Positions 26,254 to 34,024 of a stretch of DNA of 64,000 nucleotides are shown one piece after another (position 1 is the stretch's first letter; each line of letters starts with the position of its first letter). Source of the stretch: DASWNP01 sp036399175 (GTDB lineage: Bacteria > Acidobacteriota > Blastocatellia > Pyrinomonadales > Pyrinomonadaceae); contig DASWNP010000056.1 in NCBI GenBank assembly GCA_036399175.1, positions 33,308-97,307 of the forward strand. The letters run 5' to 3'. Under the pieces are notes generated by a model. It was not told where the DNA came from. It saw nothing but the letters and a program-made list of their open reading frames with translations, and did not search any database. Made by a program: the position numbers and the translations under genes.

Positions 26254-26426
26254 CGAGTGACGAGCAAGACAGGAAAAGAAGTAAATCGTGAATCGTAAAT
26301 CGTCAATAGTGAAAACCAGTTCTTCACTATTTACGATTTACGATTCACGATTTACCAGTTCTTATCTATTCACGATTTACGATTTACTATTCACTAGGTT
26401 TTAACTTGTCACTCGTCACTTGTCAC
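26236..26426. repeat. Nested heptad inverted repeat H6 (GTGACGA outer, GTAAATC inner)
   Basis: The outer arms 26236-26264 and 26405-26426 are made of AGTGACG/AGTGACA units. Inside them is a second inverted repeat, arms 26281-26313 and 26323-26355, of CGTAAAT/CGTGAAT units, followed by one more arm-like run at 26367-26395. The inner unit is that of H8 (35476-35580). This looks like one element inserted in the loop of another. It fills the xylG-xylH gap. Confidence 0.85.
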
Positions 26427-26439
26427 TTTGGAGAAAGAT

Positions 26440-27693
26440 ATGAGCCAACAAGTTCCAGCTAACGAGCCTGCGGTGGACAGGCCGCCGGTGACGGCGGACG
26501 TTGCGCCGCCGGGGGCGCTCGCGGCTGAGGGGACGCCGGAGGAGACGAAGATTGGGCGGTGGCGTCTGCCGACGACGACGCTGCGCGCTTACACGATGCT
26601 GTTTGCGCTCGTCCTCATCTGGCTCTTCTTCCAATGGGCGACTGCCGATGCGCGCCATCCGTATGGGCTGTTTCTGGGCGCGGTAAATTTCTCGAAGCTT
26701 TTGCAGCAGATGGCCGTGACGGGCGTTTTGGCGGTCGGGATGCTGATGGTCATTGTGGCGGGGCAGATTGATTTGTCCGTCGGCTCGATGGTCGGGCTGG
26801 TGGGCGGGATTGCGGCGATGAGTCAGGGCTACGGCGTCGTGCCCTCGCTGGCAATGGCAATCGTGATGGGGCTCGTCATCGGCGCGGTGCAGGGAAGCCT
26901 CGTGGCTTACGCGAACATCCCCGCGTTCATCGTCACGCTCGGCGGACTGCTCGCGTGGCGCGGAGTGATTCTCGGACTCACCGAAGGCTCGACGATTCCG
27001 GTCGAGCTGGCTTTCTTCCGCTCGCTCGGCAGAGACTTCGTCGCGCCTGCGGTCGGCATCGCGCTGGCTGCACTCGCCATCGCAGGCATCGTCTGGCTGA
27101 GCGTCAGGCGCAATCGCGCGCGACGCAGGCACGGACTTTCAATCGCAAGCACTGGTGCGACCGCCGCGCGCATCATCATCCCTGCGCTCGTCATCGTCGC
27201 CTTTATCTGGCTGATGAACACGGCGGGCGGCGTGCCGATTCCGGTCATAGTGCTTTTGGCCGTCGCCGTCGCGGGCGCGTTCCTCACGCAGAACACGACC
27301 TTCGGACGCTATCTCTACGCCATCGGCGGCAACCCCGATGCGGCGCGTCTCTCGGGCATCTCTCTGCGCCGGCACATCCTCGCCGCCTTCTGCCTGATGG
27401 GCGCGCTCGCGGGCGTCGCTTCGCTTTTGCACACGGCGCGCGTCGGGAGCGCCTCGCCCGATGCCGGCAACCTGATGGAGCTTGATGCGATTGCGGCCTG
27501 CGTCATCGGCGGGACGAGCTTGATGGGTGGACGCGGGACGGTCTTCGGCGCGTGTGTCGGCGCGCTCATCATGGCGAGCCTCGACAACGGCATGTCGCTC
27601 TTAAACGTCCAGAGCTACACGCAGTACATCGTCAAAGGCGCGGTGCTCGTGGCCGCCGTCGGCTTCGACATGCTCGGTCGGCGTCGGGCGTAA
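26440..27693 (+). CDS. xylH: Sugar ABC transporter permease (XylH-type)
   Basis: A 417-residue membrane protein. ATG 26440 is preceded by TTGGAG with a 7-nt spacing; TTG 26428 is in frame but unnecessary. After a Pro/Ala-rich cytosolic N-terminus it has about ten membrane segments and the branched-chain/ribose permease family motifs GQIDLSVGSMVGLVGGIAA, IPAFIVTLGGLLAWRGVILG, GRYLYAIGGNPDAARLSGI and GGTSLMGGRGTVFGACVGAL. It completes the importer with xylF and xylG. The whole operon is split by heptad elements at each junction. Confidence 0.92.
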   Translation: MSQQVPANEPAVDRPPVTADVAPPGALAAEGTPEETKIGRWRLPTTTLRAYTMLFALVLIWLFFQWATADARHPYGLFLGAVNFSKLLQQMAVTGVLAVGMLMVIVAGQIDLSVGSMVGLVGGIAAMSQGYGVVPSLAMAIVMGLVIGAVQGSLVAYANIPAFIVTLGGLLAWRGVILGLTEGSTIPVELAFFRSLGRDFVAPAVGIALAALAIAGIVWLSVRRNRARRRHGLSIASTGATAARIIIPALVIVAFIWLMNTAGGVPIPVIVLLAVAVAGAFLTQNTTFGRYLYAIGGNPDAARLSGISLRRHILAAFCLMGALAGVASLLHTARVGSASPDAGNLMELDAIAACVIGGTSLMGGRGTVFGACVGALIMASLDNGMSLLNVQSYTQYIVKGAVLVAAVGFDMLGRRRA

Positions 27694-27742
27694 AAGTCGG
27701 CTTCAAGTTTCAGATTTCAGGTCTGAAAGTTTCGAGTATCGA

Positions 27743-30166
27743 ATGAAAAACAGGCTGCGAGTCAAAACGCTTCTCTTCGTCTGCCTCTTGCTCGCCTGCG
27801 TATGCATCTTGAGCGCGCAGACGGGAAACAACCTCGCGCCGGGTGCGCCGGGCAGAGATGCGCAGTGGACGAGCGCGGGGAAGACGGGCGTCGGCACGTC
27901 GAACACGCTCGAATCGAAAGTCTGGTTCACGCTGCGCGACGGCGCGCTCACGGAGGTTTACTACCCGACCGTCGATATTGCCAACGTGCGAATGCTAGAG
28001 CTAATCGTCGTCGGCGGAAGCACAGAGCAGCCGCTCGTCGAGCTTGAGAGCGAGCACATGAATCAACGTACGGAGATTCTCAACGCGCATTCGCTCTCTT
28101 TCCGGCAGGTGAACACTTCTCGAAGCGGCGCTTACGTCATCACCAAAACCTACACGACCGACCCCGAGCGCCACACCGTCCTCGTCGATGTCCGCTTTGA
28201 GAATCGAAGCGGACAGCAACTCTCGCTCTACGTCTACTACGACCCGGCGCTCGGCAATAGCGGCATGCACGATTCCGCCTGGACGCAGGAGGGCGCGCTC
28301 CTCGCTTCCGACGCCGACAAGTCTTCGGCGCTCGTCTCAAGCACCGGCTTTGAAGAGACCACCAACGGCTATTTCGAGACGAGCGACGGCCTGATGCAGT
28401 TGAGAAGTAGCGGGCGTATCACTAACAGTTATGTGCGCGCCGCCGACGGCAACGTCGTGCAGCTTGCGCGCGTGCGCACGGACGCGCCCTTCACGCTCGC
28501 GCTCGGCTTTGGACGCGAGCCGGACGAGGCTTTGAAGAACGCGCGCGACTCGCTCTCGAAGGGCTTCGAGAGCGCGCGCGCCGAGTACGATGCGAGCTGG
28601 CAAAACTACGTGAGGACGCTCCGGCGCGTCGCGCCGAAATATCAGGCGCAATACGACATGGCGGCGATGGTCTTGAAGGCGCACGAAGACAAGACGTTTC
28701 GCGGCGCGATGATAGCCTCGCTCTCCGTGCCCTGGGGCGGCGGGCCTAACGCCAACGAGCCCAACGTCGGCGGCTATCATCTCGTCTGGTCGCGCGACCT
28801 CTATCAAGTGGCGACGGCCTTCTACGCGCTCGGCGACAAGTCGGCAGCCGACCGCGCGCTCAACTATCTATTCAAAGTCCAGCAGAAGCCCGACGGCAGT
28901 TTCCCGCAAAACTCATGGCTCGACGGTCGCCCCTTCTGGGGCTCCCTGCAACTCGACGAGGTGGCCTACCCGCTCATCCTCGCCTACCAGCTCGGACGCA
29001 CCGACAACGAAACCTACACTAGGCACGTCCGGCCGGCCGCCAACTTCATCGTCCTTCGAGGCCCCCACACGCCGCAGGAGCGCTGGGAAGAAGAATCCGG
29101 CTATTCGCCTTCGACGATGGCGGCTGAAATCGCGGGGCTCGTCTGCGCCGCAGAGATTGCGCGCCGCAACGACGACCAGGCGTCGGCTGCCATCTACCTT
29201 GCGACCGCCGACGACTGGACGCGTAACCTCGAACGCTGGCTCGCAACCACCAACGGCAAACACGCCGACGGCAGGTACTACCTGCGCGTCACGGAGAACA
29301 ACAACCCGGACGACGGCGAGCCGCGCGAGCTGAATAACGGCGCGGGCACGTTCGACGAGCGCGAGATAGTCGATGCGGGCTTTCTTGAGCTGGTGCGTCT
29401 CGGCATCAAACGACCCGAAGACCCTCTCATCGCCAAATCGGTCGCCGTCGTAGACCGCGTTATCAAGGTCGAGACGCCGAACGGCGCGGCCTTCTACCGC
29501 TACAACCACGACGGCTACGGCGAGATGGACGACGGGCGTCCCTGGAACTTCGACGGCAAATACACGGGCAAGGGACGCCTCTGGGTGCTGCTCACGGGCG
29601 AGCGCGGCGAGTATGAATTGGCGCGCGGCGAAACCGAGCAGGCGCGCCGACGCCTCGACGCCATGCTCGCCTTCGCCAACGAAGGCATGATGCTGCCCGA
29701 ACAAATCTGGGACAGGCGCGAGTCGCCGTCTCCTGATTTCGTCTTCGGCGAAGGCACCGGCTCGGCCACCCCGCTCGCCTGGTCGATGGCGCAGTTCATC
29801 CGCCTCGCCACTCACTTGGAAGAGCGCCGCAACCTCTCTATGCCCGACATCGTCGCCGCGCGCTACGTCAAACAACAGCCGCCCCCCGCCGCCCCGAATG
29901 ATTGGAGACCCGAAACTCTGCTGCCCCTCCAGCCCGGCGCATCCTACCCTCTGCGCGTCCAGCTTGAGCCGCGCTCACGCGCCTACCTCCTCCTCGAAGG
30001 CCAGACGCGCGAGCTTCCCGTCGATGCGCAGGGACGCCTCTCTTTCGACATCCCCGTCTCGACGACGGGCGACACTCCCATCATCCTCGCCTCCGTCGCG
30101 CCCAGCGGCGCGACTTCCTTCCGACGCGCAGTCTTGCAGGTTCAAAAACCTGGGGTGAATCAGTGA
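27743..30166 (+). CDS. Secreted GH15 glucoamylase/glucodextranase-like enzyme
   Basis: An 807-residue protein with signal peptide (LLFVCLLLACVCILSAQ). Residues about 30-290 match the glucodextranase N-terminal domain (GAPGRDAQWTSAGKTGVGTS, VWFTLRDGALTEVYYPTVD). The GH15 (alpha/alpha)6 domain follows (GYHLVWSRDLYQVATAF, PDGSFPQNSWLDGRPFWGSL, WEEESGYSPSTMAAEIAGLV, DRRESPSPDFVFGEGTGSATPLAWSMAQFIRL-type end). The last 90 residues look like a beta-sandwich. Family members release glucose from alpha-1,4 or alpha-1,6 glucans. It lies 49 nt after xylH, possibly feeding the transporter. A degenerate 7-nt run (AGTTTC/AGATTTC) around 27706-27735 may be a lone repeat arm. Confidence 0.88.
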   Translation: MKNRLRVKTLLFVCLLLACVCILSAQTGNNLAPGAPGRDAQWTSAGKTGVGTSNTLESKVWFTLRDGALTEVYYPTVDIANVRMLELIVVGGSTEQPLVELESEHMNQRTEILNAHSLSFRQVNTSRSGAYVITKTYTTDPERHTVLVDVRFENRSGQQLSLYVYYDPALGNSGMHDSAWTQEGALLASDADKSSALVSSTGFEETTNGYFETSDGLMQLRSSGRITNSYVRAADGNVVQLARVRTDAPFTLALGFGREPDEALKNARDSLSKGFESARAEYDASWQNYVRTLRRVAPKYQAQYDMAAMVLKAHEDKTFRGAMIASLSVPWGGGPNANEPNVGGYHLVWSRDLYQVATAFYALGDKSAADRALNYLFKVQQKPDGSFPQNSWLDGRPFWGSLQLDEVAYPLILAYQLGRTDNETYTRHVRPAANFIVLRGPHTPQERWEEESGYSPSTMAAEIAGLVCAAEIARRNDDQASAAIYLATADDWTRNLERWLATTNGKHADGRYYLRVTENNNPDDGEPRELNNGAGTFDEREIVDAGFLELVRLGIKRPEDPLIAKSVAVVDRVIKVETPNGAAFYRYNHDGYGEMDDGRPWNFDGKYTGKGRLWVLLTGERGEYELARGETEQARRRLDAMLAFANEGMMLPEQIWDRRESPSPDFVFGEGTGSATPLAWSMAQFIRLATHLEERRNLSMPDIVAARYVKQQPPPAAPNDWRPETLLPLQPGASYPLRVQLEPRSRAYLLLEGQTRELPVDAQGRLSFDIPVSTTGDTPIILASVAPSGATSFRRAVLQVQKPGVNQ

Positions 30167-30199
30167 AACGCGGGCGGCGGCAGTCGCGCCTTGAAATAA

Positions 30200-30229
30200 A
30201 AAAGGCCACCCGCAAAGGTGGCCTTCTTT
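30200..30229. terminator. Bidirectional intrinsic terminator
   Basis: A perfect 9-bp stem (30202-30210 with 30217-30225, AAGGCCACC and its complement), with A-rich sequence on the left and CTTTA on the right. It can terminate GH15 transcription rightward and tRNA-Val transcription leftward. Confidence 0.8.
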
Positions 30230-30244
30230 AATGTCCGTCAAAAA

Positions 30245-30316
<72 letters not shown>

Positions 30317-30424
30317 TTACCTTTTTTTTTGAGCGTGGCGGCATGCTAGCAAAGCAGCCGCGAGAGCGTCAAGCTGGCCTTGATTCGAGGTTTGGCGTGA
30401 TAAAGCGAGGCTTCGGCGGCCTCG

Positions 30425-30925
30425 CTATTTCTTGTCTGACGCTTCGCCTTCGGGCGAGTCTTCGGCTGAGGCGGGGCCGGTTGTGTTGACGCGGATGGTG
30501 TTGATGTTGGAGTCGATGTAGAAGTGGCGTTTGCCGGTGGCGGCCATGCCTTCGGACTGCTGGGGGTCGGCGTTGAGGGTGAACGATGGGGGCTGGCTCG
30601 AAGATTTGGGCGTCACCTTCAAGGTGAACTTGTAGCCTTCGACGACCGGCTCGTCGCCCGCGAAACGCTTGTCGAGCGCGCCGTTTTCGATGAGCTGGTC
30701 GAAGGTGGCGTAGCTGCTTCGGCCTTTGGCGTTGAAGTAGGTGCGCTGTTCGGTGGTGATGGTCTTGAGCGTCTGAATCGCGGCGGTTTCGTTGCCCGCG
30801 ATGACGGCGTTTCGCCACGCGGGCACGCCGACGCCGACCAGAATGCCGATGATGGCAATAACAATCATCAACTCGATTAGAGAAAAACCGCGCTCGCGGC
30901 CTGAATAAACCTGTGGCTGTCGCAT
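30425..30925 (-). CDS. Type IV pilin-like / pseudopilin protein
   Basis: A 166-residue prepilin. ATG 30925 is preferred because AGGA stands 8 nt upstream; ATG 30940 and TTG 30946 are also in frame. The type III signal is perfect: basic leader SGRERG, cleavage before Phe, then FSLIELMIVIAIIGILVGVG with Glu at position 5 of the mature protein. The head domain (AAIQTLKTITTEQRTYFNAKG) is typical of single minor pilins/pseudopilins. The tail is rich in Glu and Lys. No other pilus gene is adjacent. Confidence 0.88.
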   Translation of the reverse strand: MRQPQVYSGRERGFSLIELMIVIAIIGILVGVGVPAWRNAVIAGNETAAIQTLKTITTEQRTYFNAKGRSSYATFDQLIENGALDKRFAGDEPVVEGYKFTLKVTPKSSSQPPSFTLNADPQQSEGMAATGKRHFYIDSNINTIRVNTTGPASAEDSPEGEASDKK

Positions 30926-31077
30926 CTTCAAATTCCTCATCTCCAAATTATGTACACGAAAAAGGTCGCTTCCGGTTCCATTAAAACTCGGCGGCGTCTT
31001 TCTTCACTCTGAAACTCCGACGCCCTCTTTGAGCATCAAAATTTTACTACACCGCATAGGCGAAGTCACAGCGAGGA
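30926..31077. other. Divergent promoter region
   Basis: Gap between the divergent pilin-like gene and the moxR cluster, before element H7. It is AT-richer than its surroundings, but no strong promoter pair was found. Confidence 0.3.
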
Positions 31078-31192
31078 AGTAGCCAGCAGCCGGTAGAAAA
31101 ACCGTCTTGAAGCATTCAGCAGCCAAAGTGGTATTCGAGCATCTTCCAGATTCAAAAACTACTGGCTACCGGCTACTGACTACTGGCTACTG
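31078..31192. repeat. Heptad inverted repeat H7 (GTAGCCA type)
   Basis: A short left arm 31078-31096 and long right arm 31159-31192 (TACTGGC/TACCGGC/TACTGAC units). The loop contains CTTGAAGCATTCAGCAGCCA, which is also in the loop of H9 (37092-37111); the two loops also share an ATTCGAGCA segment. So the loop as well as the arms was copied. Confidence 0.85.
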
Positions 31193-31228
31193 TTTCCTGT
31201 AGAATAGTTCCGAAGCAGGGGTTTACAG

Positions 31229-32218
31229 ATGAGAAGCTTACAGGCGGCGAACAGGGAGGAGCGCGTCGGGCGGGCGTCGGCGGCGGAGAAAATCGACGGG
31301 CTGCGCGCGGCAATCGAAACGGTCTTGAAGGGGAAACCCGAAGCGGTGCGTCTGGCCGTCGTCGCTCTGCTGGCGGGAGGCCATCTGCTCATCGAGGACG
31401 TGCCCGGCGTCGGCAAGACGACGCTCGCGCAGGCACTCGCGCAGGCGCTCGACTGCACTTTCCAGCGCATCCAGTTCACCTCCGACCTCCTGCCCTCGGA
31501 TGTCATCGGACTTTCCGTCTACAACGAGCACACGCGCGGCTTCGAGTTCAAGACCGGCCCCATCTTCGCCAACGTCGTCCTCGCGGACGAAATCAACCGC
31601 ACGACTCCCAAAACTCAGTCGGCGCTTTTGGAAGCGATGGCCGAAGGACACGTCACGGTCGAGGGCACGACGCACCGTCTGGACGCGCCCTTCATCGTCG
31701 TCGCCACGCAGAACCCAATCGAGCATCACGGCACTTATCCTCTGCCCGAATCGCAGGTTGACCGCTTCATGCTGCGCCTTCGCATCGGCTACCCGGAAAT
31801 CGACATCGAGAAAGAAATCCTGCGTGACCGCGAGCAGGGCGACCCGCTCAGCAATTTGCGACCCGTGATGTCGCGCGAAGAGGTGCTGGAGCTTCAGTCG
31901 TCGGTGGCGGGCGTACGGGTGGACGATGCGCTCGTCGATTATCTCATGCGTATCGTGGCGGCGACGCGCGCCTCCGAGATGCTCGACCTCGGCGTCTCCC
32001 CGCGTGGGACGCTCGCCCTCTTTCGCGCCGCGCAGGCGCTCGCCCTCACCGAAGAGAGAAACTACTGCGTGCCCGACGACATCAAGCGACTCGTCCTGCC
32101 GGTCTTCGCGCATCGCCTCGTCGTCAACTCGCGCTTCTCTTCATCGCTGCATCGTCGCAGCGAAGAGGCCGAAGCCGTGCTGCGCGAGATTATGAAGACG
32201 GTCAGCGTGCCCCTCTAA
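31229..32218 (+). CDS. MoxR-family AAA+ ATPase
   Basis: A 329-residue AAA+ ATPase. Walker A is DVPGVGKTT (about residue 58), preceded by GGHLLIE. FQRIQFTSDLLPSDVIGL follows, then Walker B VVLADEINRTTPKTQSALLEAM, sensor 1 VATQNPIEHHGTYPLPESQVDRFM and the arginine-rich lid. MoxR proteins are thought to act as chaperones that mature enzyme complexes together with DUF58 and VWA proteins. A DUF58 gene follows at 34025, separated by an unknown gene and an M64 peptidase. Confidence 0.92.
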   Translation: MRSLQAANREERVGRASAAEKIDGLRAAIETVLKGKPEAVRLAVVALLAGGHLLIEDVPGVGKTTLAQALAQALDCTFQRIQFTSDLLPSDVIGLSVYNEHTRGFEFKTGPIFANVVLADEINRTTPKTQSALLEAMAEGHVTVEGTTHRLDAPFIVVATQNPIEHHGTYPLPESQVDRFMLRLRIGYPEIDIEKEILRDREQGDPLSNLRPVMSREEVLELQSSVAGVRVDDALVDYLMRIVAATRASEMLDLGVSPRGTLALFRAAQALALTEERNYCVPDDIKRLVLPVFAHRLVVNSRFSSSLHRRSEEAEAVLREIMKTVSVPL

Positions 32219-32342
32219 AGGTTCTTACCCGCCCAGCCGAAAAATAGATGCTCCGACGTTTGCAGACGAGCGTATAATCCACGCCCGACACACAGGGACG
32301 CCTCCAACCTCGCCTTTCCCTATCCAAGAAGGAGGAAAAATC

Positions 32343-32792
32343 ATGTCTTCCAAAAGAGAGACCGGAGCGAGACGCACGCGCTCGCTGCGGCTCATCTTCG
32401 CCTACGAAGGCGGCAGCGTGCGGCTCGTCGGACGCCAGAGCGTCGAGATGATTCCGCCTCCCTCCGACTCTCTCGCCGGGCGCGAAGGAGAGACCGGCTT
32501 CTGGTACGAGCTGCGCGACTCGCAGGGACGGGCGCTCTATCGACGCCTCATGCAGAACCCGATTCAATACTCGACCGAAGTGCTCTCGAACGACCCCATG
32601 CGCCCCGTCGAGCGCCGCGACGTTCAAGAGCCGCGAGGCGTCTTCGTCCTCATCAGCCCGGACATCGAAGAGGCGCAGACGCTCGCTCTCTTCAGCGCGC
32701 CCTCTGAGAGAAACGAGCTTGGCCGAAGCTCGCGCATCATCGGCGAGTTCGATTTGAAGCAGGACGCCGGAGGAAAGGAGGAGACGAGATGA
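32343..32792 (+). CDS. Unknown protein preceding an M64 peptidase
   Basis: A 149-residue hydrophilic protein with a strong Shine-Dalgarno (AAGGAGGAAAAATC before ATG). It has no signal peptide. It looks like a single beta-rich domain (LRLIFAYEGGSVRLVGRQSV, FWYELRDSQGRALYRRLM, GVFVLISPDIEEAQTLALF). Its end overlaps the M64 gene by 4 nt (ATGA), so the two are coupled and the products probably work together, perhaps as an inhibitor, adaptor or substrate. Family not recognised. Confidence 0.7.
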   Translation: MSSKRETGARRTRSLRLIFAYEGGSVRLVGRQSVEMIPPPSDSLAGREGETGFWYELRDSQGRALYRRLMQNPIQYSTEVLSNDPMRPVERRDVQEPRGVFVLISPDIEEAQTLALFSAPSERNELGRSSRIIGEFDLKQDAGGKEETR

Positions 32793-33850
32793 GCGCCTCG
32801 GACGGAACCGTCGTCGGGACGACGCAGATTGTCAACAACGGCTCGGCGGCAGAGCGTTTTAACCTCGTGCTCGTCGCCGAAGGCTACCGGCAGAGCGAGC
32901 TTTCGCAGTTCGCCGCCCACGCGCAGCAGTTCGTCGATAGACTCTTCTCCACTCCGCCCTTCGACGAGCTGCAATGCTCCTTCAACGTCTTTCGCGTCGA
33001 TGTCGCCTCGAACGAGAGCGGCGCGGACGACCCCGCAGCCTGCGGCGGCACGGGCGCATCTGTCGCCACCTACTTCGACGCCTCTTTCTGTAACGGTGGC
33101 ATCCAGCGCCTCCTGCTCGTCGATGGCATGTCGGTCATCAACGTCGTCAACGCGCAGATTCCTCAGTGGCATCAGGTGCTCGTCATCGTCAACAGTCCCA
33201 CCTGGGGCGGCGCGGGCGGGCAGATTGGCACAACCTCCGTCGCGGGCGGCTGGGAGAACATCGCCATCCACGAGATGGGACACTCGGCCTACGGGCTGGC
33301 GGACGAGTACGAATACTGGTCGGGCTGCGGCGTCGATACGACGCAGAACAGCTACACGGGCGCAGAGCCCGCGCAGCCGAACATCACCGCCGACAGCAAT
33401 CGCGCGACGATTAAGTGGGGCAGCCTCGTCGCCGCCTCGACGCCGATGCCGACCACGACCAACGCCGACTGCTCTTTCTGCGACCCGCAGCCCAACCCTC
33501 TGCCCACAGGCACGACCGGAGCCTTCGAGGGCGCGGGCTACTTCCATTGCGGCTGCTTCCGTCCCGAGTTCGACTGCATGATGCGCAACCTCAGCCCCTT
33601 CTGCGCCGTCTGTCGCCAGCGCATCCGGCAGGTCATGTCGCCCTACATGCCGAGCGGCGGATGCCCTGCGCCCGTCTTCCCCGGCTCGAACTTCATCGAG
33701 TGCTTTTTCAGGACAATCGTCAACCTCCTGCTCATCCTCGTCCTCGTCCTGCTGGCGTGGATACCCTCGATTCGTTGTCTCATCAAACAACTCTGGTTCC
33801 GCGTCACACACTGCCGTAGCGGAAACACCAATCGCTGCATCAGGCTTTAA
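32789..33850 (+). CDS. M64 (IgA-type) metallopeptidase with C-terminal membrane anchor
   Basis: A 353-residue protein of peptidase family M64. Residues 20-40 (ERFNLVLVAEGYRQSELSQF) are the family start, and HEMGHSAYGLADEYEYW carries the zinc ligands (HExxH, then the downstream Asp). A Cys-rich segment follows (CSFCDPQPNPLP, CGCFRPEFDCMMRNLSPFCAVCRQRI), probably structural. Near the C-terminus a hydrophobic stretch (IVNLLLILVLVLLAWI) forms a single membrane segment followed by basic residues. There is no N-terminal signal peptide, so the orientation is not obvious. Overlap with the preceding gene indicates coupling. Confidence 0.85.
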   Translation: MSASDGTVVGTTQIVNNGSAAERFNLVLVAEGYRQSELSQFAAHAQQFVDRLFSTPPFDELQCSFNVFRVDVASNESGADDPAACGGTGASVATYFDASFCNGGIQRLLLVDGMSVINVVNAQIPQWHQVLVIVNSPTWGGAGGQIGTTSVAGGWENIAIHEMGHSAYGLADEYEYWSGCGVDTTQNSYTGAEPAQPNITADSNRATIKWGSLVAASTPMPTTTNADCSFCDPQPNPLPTGTTGAFEGAGYFHCGCFRPEFDCMMRNLSPFCAVCRQRIRQVMSPYMPSGGCPAPVFPGSNFIECFFRTIVNLLLILVLVLLAWIPSIRCLIKQLWFRVTHCRSGNTNRCIRL

Positions 33851-33875
33851 GAGCAAAGCTCAACTGACAACAAGG

Positions 33876-33908
33876 CTGTAGGGGCAGGGCTTATCCCTGC
33901 TCCTACAG
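33876..33908. terminator. Strong hairpin after the M64 gene
   Basis: CTGTAGG-GGCAGGG pairs with CCCTGC-CCTACAG around a short TTAT loop, with a one-base bulge. It is the only structure in the 174-nt gap before the DUF58 gene. It may end the M64 transcript; similar GGGGCAGGG hairpins are also known as dispersed repeats in many bacteria. Confidence 0.5.
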
Positions 33909-34024
33909 TTACCGCGTAAGCGCGACGCTCATTTGAGAATTGCTCTCAAGCCTCCCGCACCTTCGCCGCCTTTCAACATCCGCCGGGAGATTGTTAAGAT
34001 GAAGCAATCGAAGCTGAAACCCGT

